Under the pieces are notes generated by a model, which saw nothing but the letters and a program-made list of their open reading frames with translations, was not told where the DNA came from and made no database searches. Position numbers and translations under genes: made by a program. Below are positions 1 to 6,291 of a stretch of 6,429 bases of DNA, one piece after another (the first letter of the stretch is position 1; the number at the start of each line of letters is the position of its first letter). This DNA comes from Thermomicrobiaceae bacterium (lineage in GTDB: Bacteria; Chloroflexota; Chloroflexia; Thermomicrobiales; Thermomicrobiaceae), in the NCBI GenBank assembly GCA_007122555.1, contig SKTL01000106.1, positions 1 through 6,429 of the forward strand. Reading direction: 5' to 3'.

Positions 1-2153
1 CCATAGAGCAGAAGCGGATTGATGTCGATCTCGCTGACCAGATCCGAGACATCGACGCAGAGTTGAGAAAACCGCTCCATGATTCTGATGAGTTCATCCT
101 GGTCGGCGGGCCCGGCTCCTCGGGACCCGGCGAGAATCGCATTGCCACGAAGACGCGACAACATCTGCGCCGCTGCCCGATTGTCGATGGGTGGAACGCC
201 GAGCTGAACGTCCTTCAATACCTCAACGAAAATGCCTCCGAGTCCAACCGCGATCGCCGGTCCGAAATCAGGGTCCTGAGACATTCCGAGAATGATCTCG
301 CGGCCCGGCTTCGCCATCTGTTGAACGATCACCCCGTTGACGCGGGCGTCGGGCGCGTATTGACCGATACGCAACAGAATCTGGTCGAACGCTGCGCGGA
401 CGTCATCAGCGCTGTGAAGGTCGAGCGCAATGCCGCCTGATTCGGTCTTGTGGAGGATATCCGGCGATTCGATCTTCAGGACGACCGGATATCCAAGCTC
501 CTCCGCGTGCTGGACAGCCTCATCAGCGCTCGTTGCCAGCGCTTCCCGTGTGACGGGAATCCCATAGAGCTCCAGTAGCTTCTTGGCGGTACGCTCAGTC
601 AGTGGTTCACCACCTGACTCCCGGACTCTCCGAATCGCCTCATCAGCCAGATCGCTCCTGCTCGGTATCGGTCGGTAACCTTCGAGCCAGTGCCGCCGGA
701 AATGCGCGTAGTCGATCATGGACTTCACAGCCTGCAGGCTGTCGTCGGCGCCCTGAAGGAAAGGGGTTCCGTCCCAGGTATTCACCGGATCGCCCGGCGG
801 TTCGCCCCACCGGAAACCATCATGCAACTTGCCGGATACCAGTGACATGATCAGAAAGACCTTGTCGGGATAGCGCTCCGGCATTGTCTTCAGCACCTGC
901 CCGACCGGCGTGTCATAGTCGACCATTGTCGGATAGGCCTGCCCGTAAATGACGACGTCGATGTTCGGATCCTCCGCAATCGATACGAGCGACCCCTCGG
1001 TGATCTCGGGTTGGGTGGCTGCCTGCCCGGTCGTATCAAGCGGGTTGCCGATCGTGCCGTACTCCGGAATCACCGACTTGAGTTTTTCAATCGTCTCGGG
1101 TGCGAGTTCCGGCAGGTTGATGCCGATGTCCTGACTCAGGTCGGACACGAGACCGCCAGCGCCGCCGGAGATGAAGATCGTTCCGACCCCGTCTCCCTTC
1201 GGGAGTCGCTTCGAGTGAAAGGCGGCGATCGTTTCGGTCATCTCATCGAGCGTACGCACGCGAATAATCCCGAGTTGCCGCATCGTTGCGTCGGCGATCT
1301 CATCCGATCCAACCAGCGACCCGGTATGGGCGCGCGCAGCCCGCTGGCCTCCCTCGGACCGGCCGATTTTCAGCACAATCAGCGGTTTTCCCGCTTCCAG
1401 AGCCAGTTCAGCTACATGGCGCAGCTTCTCGGGATTACGGAATTGCTCAATGAAGCAGGCGATGATCTGGGTCGCGTCATCTTCGACGTAGTATTTCATG
1501 AAGTCGGCGGCTTCGAGATCGGCTTCGTTCCCGGTTGTCACGATGTACGAGTAGCCGATGCCGCGTTCCTCAGGTGGGAGAATCATTCCGTATGTCAGGA
1601 GTCCGGACTGAAAAACCAGGCCAACCGGGCCTGGCAAGACCGTGTTGTACGGACCTGACTTGGCGATCATCTTCCCCGGAGTGCTGACCAGACCGAGACA
1701 ATTCGGACCCACGACTCGGATACCTGTGCGATGAGCGAATTCGCGAATATAGTCCTGTCTCTGCGCCGCTTCGACGTCGGATTGCTCTCCGAATCCACTG
1801 GTAATGATGTTGACCGCCTTGACGCCCGCGGCCGGGCATTGCTCCAGCACCTCTGGAACAACGTGACTGGGCACTACAACGATCGCCTTATCGACCCCTC
1901 CGGGGATCTCGTCAATCCTTGGATAACACGGAGCGCCGAGCACTTCCTCATGACGAGGAGTTACGCCGAAGATCTCCCCATCGAATCCCTGCCGAAGGAT
2001 CCCCTGGTGAATGTTGTTGGCAAACCCGCGACGCGGGGTCGCGCCGATAATGGCGATACGTCTGGGGTGGAACAACGCTCGCATCGCTTCCGTCGCATCG
2101 TGATTGACGTCAAACACCTGCTCTGCCCCAGATGATCGCTGTGGAGCGGCCAT
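1..2153 (-). CDS. ADP-forming acyl-CoA ligase (acetate--CoA ligase family), fused alpha-beta, 3' end cut by window edge
   Basis: Read on the minus strand from the ATG at 2153, this frame runs 717 codons without a stop to the left edge. Family reaction: acyl-CoA + ADP + Pi <=> acid + CoA + ATP, cytoplasmic. Seen: a CoA-binding Rossmann fold opening with IAIIGAT (33-39); VGPNCLGLVS (148-157); VFQSG (180-184); GNEAD (208-212); AHTGSLVGSD (275-284), whose His276 fits the phosphorylated His of this family; a glycine-rich ISGGAGGLVSDL (328-339); then an ATP-grasp half from about residue 500 with VVLKIESPDILHKTESGG (557-574), where His568 fits the second phospho-relay His. EIDINPLLLY (708-717) is the usual near-terminal motif, so probably only some tens of residues or fewer are missing. 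AGGAG at 2159-2163 lies 5 bases before the ATG and decides the start. It is the last visible gene of the operon, 39 bases after the MaoC stop. The substrate is unknown; a related acyl-CoA synthetase (NDP-forming) specificity is equally possible. Confidence 0.9.
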   Translation of the reverse strand, partial: MAAPQRSSGAEQVFDVNHDATEAMRALFHPRRIAIIGATPRRGFANNIHQGILRQGFDGEIFGVTPRHEEVLGAPCYPRIDEIPGGVDKAIVVVPSHVVPEVLEQCPAAGVKAVNIITSGFGEQSDVEAAQRQDYIREFAHRTGIRVVGPNCLGLVSTPGKMIAKSGPYNTVLPGPVGLVFQSGLLTYGMILPPEERGIGYSYIVTTGNEADLEAADFMKYYVEDDATQIIACFIEQFRNPEKLRHVAELALEAGKPLIVLKIGRSEGGQRAARAHTGSLVGSDEIADATMRQLGIIRVRTLDEMTETIAAFHSKRLPKGDGVGTIFISGGAGGLVSDLSQDIGINLPELAPETIEKLKSVIPEYGTIGNPLDTTGQAATQPEITEGSLVSIAEDPNIDVVIYGQAYPTMVDYDTPVGQVLKTMPERYPDKVFLIMSLVSGKLHDGFRWGEPPGDPVNTWDGTPFLQGADDSLQAVKSMIDYAHFRRHWLEGYRPIPSRSDLADEAIRRVRESGGEPLTERTAKKLLELYGIPVTREALATSADEAVQHAEELGYPVVLKIESPDILHKTESGGIALDLHSADDVRAAFDQILLRIGQYAPDARVNGVIVQQMAKPGREIILGMSQDPDFGPAIAVGLGGIFVEVLKDVQLGVPPIDNRAAAQMLSRLRGNAILAGSRGAGPADQDELIRIMERFSQLCVDVSDLVSEIDINPLLLY

Positions 2154-2192
2154 CCGCACTCCTCTCGTCGGTCTGCCCCGGCGTATACTGAT

Positions 2193-2666
2193 CTAGAAGT
2201 AAACCCGGCTCAACGTCTCAGCGACACAGGCGGGCTTTTCCTCTCCTTCGACCTCCACGGTCTGCTGCTGGGTCATCTGAACGGCCTGCTCGCCGATCTC
2301 CTGCACGTCCACCAGCGTCGTGCGAACCCGAATGTTGCGCCCCACTCGGACTGGAGTTGGAAACCGAACCTTATTGAGGCCATAGTTGACCGACATCTTG
2401 CCGCCGAGATCGATCTGCACCCCGCTGCGGGTCTTATTCAGCTCCGGGATCAACGAGAGTGTCAGATAGCCGTGGGCGATGGCGCCTCCGAAGAACGTCT
2501 CAGCGGCTCGTTCCGGATCAATATGAATGTACTGGTGATCACCGGTGGCGTCGGCGAACAGATTGACTCGTTCCTGCGTCATCTCCAGCCAGTCGCTGAC
2601 GCCGATCTCTCGTCCAACGAGCTCCTTCAGCGCTTCAACGGTCGTGACTGTGACGTTCTCGCTCAT
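2193..2666 (-). CDS. MaoC-type (R)-specific enoyl-CoA hydratase, Rv0130/NodN-like
   Basis: Single hot-dog-fold hydratase of 157 residues, the usual length for one-domain MaoC proteins. The family adds water to trans-2-enoyl-CoA, giving (R)-3-hydroxyacyl-CoA, in the cytoplasm. Numbering from the ATG at 2666, the hydratase-2 motif reads FADATGDHQYIHIDPERAA (37-55), with Asp43 and His48 as the expected catalytic pair; FFGGAIAHGYLTLSL follows. The central INYGLNKVRFP-like stretch (VNYGLNKVRFPTPVRVG) and the ending VEVEGEEKPACVAE closely recall, from memory, M. tuberculosis Rv0130 (HtdZ). The usual GDxNPxH of the motif is GDHQYIH here, as I recall for Rv0130 too. A GTG at 2669 directly precedes the ATG in frame; GGAAAGG (2674-2680) is better spaced for the ATG, so I chose 2666. 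It follows the 384-aa dehydrogenase gene by about 33 bases and should act on its enoyl-CoA product. A role in (R)-3-hydroxyacyl supply for storage polymer is possible but has no support here. Confidence 0.9.
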   Translation of the reverse strand: MSENVTVTTVEALKELVGREIGVSDWLEMTQERVNLFADATGDHQYIHIDPERAAETFFGGAIAHGYLTLSLIPELNKTRSGVQIDLGGKMSVNYGLNKVRFPTPVRVGRNIRVRTTLVDVQEIGEQAVQMTQQQTVEVEGEEKPACVAETLSRVYF

Positions 2667-2699
2667 CACGATACCTTTCCATGACCCTCAGCGGGCCGG

Positions 2700-3854
2700 T
2701 TAGTCGCCAGCTCCGGCGACGCGGCCGGCCAGCACTTCGTTGAGTACCTGGTCGTAATGGTGATCAACGTCCCCATAGAGGACTTCCAGATTCTTTGCTC
2801 GCTTGAAGAAGAAGTGAAGATCATGTTCCCAGGTAAACCCGATTCCGCCCATCACCTGAATCGAATCCCCGCACACCTTCCGGGAGGACGTATTCATTGT
2901 CGACTTGGCGACCGAAGCTGCGAGCGCTGCGTCCGGCGCATCGGCGTCAAGCGCCCAGGCAGCGTAGTAGACGGCTGCGTGACCGTTTTCGACTTTCTCG
3001 AGCATTTCGGCCAGCATGTGTTTGACTGCCTGGAATTGCCCGATGAACTGTCCGAACTGCTTGCGCTCCTTGGCGTATTCGTTCGCCATCTCCATCGATC
3101 GGCGCGAAGCGCCAAGCATCTCGGCGCTGGCGGCTACTGCCGCCCGGCGGATGACATGCTCGAGCACTGGCCAGGCAGCTCCGGCCTCGCCGATGATGTT
3201 CTCAACGGGAACCGAAACGTTCGTGAACTCAACGGTGGCGGTTCGTGACGTCACATCAAACATCATCTCTTTGCCAGTCGAGACCCCTTCGGCGTCAGCT
3301 GGAATGGCGATGATGGAGACGCCGTCCTGTCCGGACGTTCCTGGAGTCCTCGCCACAGTGAGAATGATGTCGGCAGCGTCCGCAAATGGGACGAAACGCT
3401 TCCGTCCGTTCAGGGTCACCGATTCGCCGTTCAGAGCGGCTTCAGCGCTGATCGCGTCAGCAGTCCAGCCGGTGTCATCCTCCGTGAACGCCAGCGTCAT
3501 GATCAGATCGCCATTGCTCGCGTCGGGAAGAAACCGGGCCATAGCGTTCTCGTCGTTGCTGAGTTGCAGCGCTGACCCGGCCAGCATCACGGTTGCGAAA
3601 TACGGACCGGGATACGGGATTCGCCCCATTTCCTCGAGAATGATCGCCTGTTCAACCATTCCGAGATCTCCCCCGCCGTATTGCTCCGGAAACGGGAGAA
3701 TGCCAAGCTGGACGAACTGACGATAGATCTCCCGGTCGAATCCGGTCTCACTCTCGATCATCTCCCGAACGTGACTGCCCGGACACTGATCGGTCAGGAA
3801 TTCTCGAATCAGGTTGCGAAGCATTACCTGATCTTCGCTAAAGTCAAACTTCAT
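2700..3854 (-). CDS. Acyl-CoA dehydrogenase family subunit, 384 aa, apparently without catalytic Glu
   Basis: Flavoprotein dehydrogenase of normal length (384 aa). Order seen: N-terminal helical domain (about 1-115, with FPEQYGGGDLG at 55-65); a beta domain (about 118-225) whose AFTEDDTGW (122-130) sits where active members have the FAD-contacting TEPxAGSD-type motif; and a C-terminal helical domain with ERKQFGQFIGQFQAVKHMLAEM (263-284) and QVMGGIGFTWEHDLHFFFKRA (333-353), the well-kept FAD/dimer-interface motifs. Neither known site for the catalytic base looks filled: the helix-G position falls in VIRRAAV (234-240), and the C-terminal YEGT position reads LYGDVDHHYDQ (359-369). This is the pattern of non-catalytic partners in two-gene FadE enzymes. 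The start ATG overlaps the stop of the 416-aa gene upstream (TAATG), with GGAG at 3862-3865 seven bases before it, implying translational coupling and fixed stoichiometry. Inference: it forms a hetero-oligomer with that protein. Substrate unknown. Confidence 0.92.
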   Translation of the reverse strand: MKFDFSEDQVMLRNLIREFLTDQCPGSHVREMIESETGFDREIYRQFVQLGILPFPEQYGGGDLGMVEQAIILEEMGRIPYPGPYFATVMLAGSALQLSNDENAMARFLPDASNGDLIMTLAFTEDDTGWTADAISAEAALNGESVTLNGRKRFVPFADAADIILTVARTPGTSGQDGVSIIAIPADAEGVSTGKEMMFDVTSRTATVEFTNVSVPVENIIGEAGAAWPVLEHVIRRAAVAASAEMLGASRRSMEMANEYAKERKQFGQFIGQFQAVKHMLAEMLEKVENGHAAVYYAAWALDADAPDAALAASVAKSTMNTSSRKVCGDSIQVMGGIGFTWEHDLHFFFKRAKNLEVLYGDVDHHYDQVLNEVLAGRVAGAGD

Positions 3855-5104
3855 TAGTCATCTCCATTTCCGCTGGAACTGGCCTGCTGTGCGGTAGCCT
3901 GAACCCGATCAGCCCGGACTTCTTTCGGCAACCCGAGAACGCGCTCCCCGAGAATGTTCTTCTGAATTTCTGACGATCCGGCGTAGATCGTGCCTGCCCG
4001 TGACCAGGCGAACGCGTATGCCCAGGAGCCCGGTTCAAACGGGTCGGTGTCCGGCTCCAGCGCGATGTGGTCGGGAATCCCTTCAATCTGTTGCCCGTAG
4101 GGGCCCAGGATGTCGAGAAAGACCTCCTGAATCGCCTTGTCCAGTTCCGAGTAGTGCAGTTTGGCGATCGAAGCTTCCGGGCCGGGACGTTCTCCGCGCT
4201 CCAGCCGACTCAGAATTCGAAGGGATGAGTAGCGGAGAATCTCCATGTCCGCGTAGACCTTGCCGAGTCGCCAGCGGATGTGCGGACTGTCGATAAGCGC
4301 GGCGCCGTCTCGTTTGACGATCCCGACCACATCCAGTAACCGGTTGAACGACTCCTGCATGCGCGTGTACCGGCTGAGGGTGTTTCCGCCGCGTTCATAG
4401 GAGAGCGTTGTCTGGGCGATGCGCCAACCGGTATTCAGTTCGCCGATGAGATTGTCCGCCGGGACGCGAACGTCGCTGAAGAACACTTCGCTGAACTCCT
4501 GTGATCCACTAAGTTGCTTCAGTGGACGGACTTCGACGCCGGGAGAGGACATGTCAACCAGGATGCATGAGATGCCCTGGTGTTTGGGCGCATTTCGATC
4601 AGTCCGCGCGAGCATGAGCCCCCAGTCAGAATTATGGGCGCCGGATGTCCAGACCTTTTGGCCGTTGACGACAAACTCGTCGCCGTCGATATCCGCTCGG
4701 CATTGCAGACTTGCGAGGTCCGATCCGGCGTTCGGCTCGGAATACAGCTGGCACCAGATCTCCTCGGCGGTAAGAATCTTCTGAATGTGCCGTTGGTTCT
4801 GTTCCTCAGTACCGTGGTGAATGAGCGTCGGGCCAACGATGCTGATGCCAAGGCCGTTTACCGGAGCGGGCGCTCGCGCCCGAACCATCTCTTCTCCGAC
4901 GATCGCCTGTTCCATCGGACGGGCGTCGCGACCGCCGTACTCGCTGGGCCAACCCATCCCGAGATAACCCGCCTCGTAGAGCTTCCGGTGCCAGGCTTTC
5001 TTTTCGTCCAGCGTTTCGAGTTTCTTGCGAGGAACGTTTTCTTCAAGCCATTCCCGGACTTCGCTTCTGAATGCCTGATCCTGCTCGGTATAGCGCAGGT
5101 CCAT
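3854..5104 (-). CDS. Acyl-CoA dehydrogenase, 416 aa, catalytic-type subunit
   Basis: FAD-dependent acyl-CoA dehydrogenase that should make the trans-2-enoyl-CoA and pass electrons to ETF. Seen: helical N-terminal domain with GMGWPSEYGGRDA (49-61); the flavin/substrate motif QLYSEPNAGSDLAS (119-132); beta domain VNGQKVWTSGAHNSDW (146-161); and a C-terminal domain ending SRAGTIYAGSSEIQKNILGERVLGLPKE (368-395). In that last motif the residue where medium-chain enzymes carry the catalytic Glu (YEGT) is Ala375. LSYERGG (234-240) instead offers Glu237 at the helix-G place used by isovaleryl- and long-chain-type enzymes, so this subunit is probably active. An insertion-like acidic stretch at about 350-361 (EPDTDPFEPGSW) and a low-complexity, polar tail (403-416) are notable. 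AAGGAG at 5110-5115 with 5-base spacing supports the ATG. First gene of the minus-strand operon, about 140 bases after a candidate promoter; it overlaps the next gene by one base. Confidence 0.94.
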   Translation of the reverse strand: MDLRYTEQDQAFRSEVREWLEENVPRKKLETLDEKKAWHRKLYEAGYLGMGWPSEYGGRDARPMEQAIVGEEMVRARAPAPVNGLGISIVGPTLIHHGTEEQNQRHIQKILTAEEIWCQLYSEPNAGSDLASLQCRADIDGDEFVVNGQKVWTSGAHNSDWGLMLARTDRNAPKHQGISCILVDMSSPGVEVRPLKQLSGSQEFSEVFFSDVRVPADNLIGELNTGWRIAQTTLSYERGGNTLSRYTRMQESFNRLLDVVGIVKRDGAALIDSPHIRWRLGKVYADMEILRYSSLRILSRLERGERPGPEASIAKLHYSELDKAIQEVFLDILGPYGQQIEGIPDHIALEPDTDPFEPGSWAYAFAWSRAGTIYAGSSEIQKNILGERVLGLPKEVRADRVQATAQQASSSGNGDD

Positions 5105-5249
5105 GCTGGCTCCTTACACATGCGAATCACGCACAATGCGCGTCTGAGACTCCCACATATCACGTGCCTGCGGAATGTCCTGGCGGCGCCTCGGGTATTG
5201 ACTGCGTTGTCTGCGACCGGGCGTCGCCATTTCGGCTGCGAACGACAAC

Positions 5250-5278
5250 ATGCTATCCCGCGCGGGCGCCTGCGTCAA
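5250..5278 (-). promoter_or_regulatory. Candidate sigma70-type promoter for the dehydrogenase/MaoC/ligase operon
   Basis: On the minus strand, TTGACG (5278-5273) is followed by a 17-base spacer and TAGCAT (5255-5250). That is five of six -35 positions and four of six -10 positions, with ideal spacing. The start site would be near 5243, giving a leader of about 140 bases before the ATG at 5104. The spacer contains the palindrome CCCGCGCGGG (5257-5266). Inferred from consensus only; the organism's sigma preference is not known. Confidence 0.5.
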
Positions 5279-5343
5279 CACTCGATACAGTTGTTCTTTG
5301 CGAGGGCTCGGCGACGACGAGAGCGTCTCTGGTTGCGTCAACA
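5271..5343 (+). repeat. Direct repeat TGCGTCAACA, two exact copies
   Basis: TGCGTCAACA occurs at 5271-5280 and again at 5334-5343, 63 bases apart (about six helical turns). The first copy covers the -35 box of the minus-strand promoter candidate, the second that of the plus-strand candidate. The second copy extends to GTTGCGTCAAC (5332-5342), an interrupted palindrome (GTTG-n3-CAAC). This layout fits a shared operator for a dimeric regulator, but part of the similarity comes simply from the repeated TTGACG/TTGCGT promoter-like core. Confidence 0.4.
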
Positions 5344-5381
5344 GGGGTGGCCTGATTATGATACCGCTGTCAGGACGCAAC
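5332..5381. repeat. Inverted repeat GTTGCGTC / GACGCAAC flanking the etfBA promoter candidate
   Basis: Eight-base perfect inverted arms at 5332-5339 and 5374-5381 are separated by 34 bases that contain the candidate -10 box and the implied start site. Arm centres are 42 bases apart, about four helical turns, so two bound dimers could lie on the same DNA face. The loop is too long and the arms too short for a convincing terminator. An operator pair is the simplest reading; no regulator gene is visible in the window. Confidence 0.35.
5333..5362 (+). promoter_or_regulatory. Candidate sigma70-type promoter for etfBA
   Basis: On the plus strand, TTGCGT (5333-5338), an 18-base spacer and TATGAT (5357-5362) make a fair consensus promoter. 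The start site would be near 5369, giving a leader of about 125 bases before the etfB ATG at 5495. The -35 box lies inside the GTTGCGTCAAC palindrome, and the whole promoter sits between inverted GTTGCGTC/GACGCAAC arms, so a repressor bound there would block it. Consensus-based inference. Confidence 0.45.
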
Positions 5382-5494
5382 GAGATTCTTCAATCCAGTC
5401 AAGGATGAACCGCGAGTAATCAGAGAACTGGCATCACGGCGCGAACGATGCTGCAGATCATTTTCAATCTGGCGCGAGGGGCAAGGAGATCCGC

Positions 5495-6280
5495 ATGAAA
5501 GTTGCAGTCTGCGGGAAATTCATTCCCGATCCAAATCTGACCGTAGGCGTCGATCTGGATTCGAAACGGCTGGTCCGGGATCCATCTCAGTCGATTCTCG
5601 ATCCTGGTGACGAGTTCGGCATAGAGGCGGCGCTGAAGCTGGTCGAGCAGCACGGCGGCGAAGTCGTCGTGGTCTCAATGGGACCGGAAGCGGCCGACGC
5701 TGCGATTCGTCGAGCGATGGCGATGGGCGTTGAACGAGCGATTCTGGTGACCGATCCGGCGTTGGAGGGGTCCGATGCGCTGACCACTGCGAAAGTGCTC
5801 AGCAAGGTCGTGGCGTCCGAGTCGCCTGACGTGGTGATTTGCGCCACCGAGAGCACCGATGCGTATACCGGGATGGTGCCAGGCGCGATGGCGGCAATGC
5901 TTGATATGCCGCAGTTGACGTTCGTGCGATCCATGGAAATTGACGGGACGACCATTACGGCGCAGCGTGATTATGAGAATGGCTACCAGACGGTGAAGGC
6001 CGAACTCCCGGTTCTGGTCACGGTGACCGCCAGCATTGCAGAGCCCCGCTATCCATCCTTCAAAGGGATGATGCAGGCGAAAAAGAAACCGATTGATACA
6101 CGTGATGTCGCAGCGGTCGGACTGAGTCCGGGTGAAGCCGGAGAGCAGGGGGCGCGAGAGCGAGTGGTGACGCTGAGTAAGGTCGAGATTGAAAAGCAAA
6201 CTCGCATGATCGAAGACGACGGATCCGGCGACAGCGTCGATGAGATCATCGCGTATCTAAAACAGGTACAGGCAATCTAG
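5495..6280 (+). CDS. etfB: Electron transfer flavoprotein, beta subunit
   Basis: 261 residues, normal for EtfB. With EtfA it forms the soluble FAD/AMP heterodimer that accepts electrons from acyl-CoA dehydrogenases and hands them to ETF:quinone oxidoreductase or a comparable membrane acceptor. Seen: N-terminal MKVAVCGKFIPDP strand; DPGDEFGIEAALKLVEQ (36-52), the usual N-P-x-D/E helix region; VVVVSMGP (57-64); the AMP-site region ATESTDAYTGMVPGAMAAMLDMPQ (117-140); and the docking signature EPRYPSFKGMMQAKKKPI (183-200), which forms the recognition loop that inserts into the dehydrogenase. In that loop the anchor position, Leu195 in human EtfB, aligns to Phe189. AAGGAG at 5483-5488, six bases before the ATG, fixes the start. 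It is divergent from the dehydrogenase operon and is followed after 11 bases by etfA. Whether the ETF is of simple or bifurcating type is not settled by this subunit; nearby genes favour the simple type. Confidence 0.95.
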   Translation: MKVAVCGKFIPDPNLTVGVDLDSKRLVRDPSQSILDPGDEFGIEAALKLVEQHGGEVVVVSMGPEAADAAIRRAMAMGVERAILVTDPALEGSDALTTAKVLSKVVASESPDVVICATESTDAYTGMVPGAMAAMLDMPQLTFVRSMEIDGTTITAQRDYENGYQTVKAELPVLVTVTASIAEPRYPSFKGMMQAKKKPIDTRDVAAVGLSPGEAGEQGARERVVTLSKVEIEKQTRMIEDDGSGDSVDEIIAYLKQVQAI

Positions 6281-6291
6281 GAGGGTCGGCA

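Larger units (their letters stand above)
5105..5494. other. 390-base non-coding divergent regulatory gap
   Basis: Nothing between the minus-strand dehydrogenase operon and etfB reads as a convincing gene. The gap holds the two ribosome binding sites (AAGGAG at 5110-5115 on minus and 5483-5488 on plus), one promoter candidate for each strand, a repeated TGCGTCAACA motif and a GC palindrome, all listed separately. The start sites implied by the promoters lie about 125 bases apart and point away from each other, leaving leaders of roughly 125-140 bases. I see no convincing riboswitch or attenuator fold in either leader. The arrangement suggests joint control of the dehydrogenase pair and its electron acceptor. 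Confidence 0.75.

Noticed and set aside
1011..1658. Plus-strand open frame (215 codons) opposite the acyl-CoA ligase gene
   Set aside because: The minus strand here encodes unbroken ligase sequence, including the AHTGS motif; this is its antisense shadow.
2184..2189. TATACT on the plus strand between the MaoC and ligase genes, -10-like
   Set aside because: No matching -35 box at proper distance, and it would drive transcription antisense into the MaoC gene; most likely chance.
3016..3720. Plus-strand open frame (234 codons) opposite the 384-aa dehydrogenase gene
   Set aside because: Ser/Ala/Pro-rich antisense shadow of a clearly real gene; no recognisable domain.
5114..5380. Minus-strand open frame of 88 codons in the divergent gap
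   Set aside because: It starts with TTG without a ribosome binding site, spans the promoter candidates, ends at the ribosome binding site of the next gene and resembles no family I know.
5332..5381. Inverted arms GTTGCGTC/GACGCAAC as a terminator or riboswitch stem
   Set aside because: Eight-base stem with a 34-base loop, no U-tract, and located between two divergent gene starts where a terminator makes no sense.
4580..5419. Long plus-strand open frame (279 codons) antisense to the 416-aa dehydrogenase gene and running into the gap
   Set aside because: It is opposite a gene with clear family motifs, has no ribosome binding site, an Arg/Leu/Pro-rich composition typical of antisense frames in GC-rich DNA, and no recognisable domain.
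5405..5419. Four-codon mini-frame (ATG ... TAA) in the etfB leader, a possible leader peptide
   Set aside because: The purine-rich AAGG is directly against the ATG, too close for initiation, and no attenuator fold follows.
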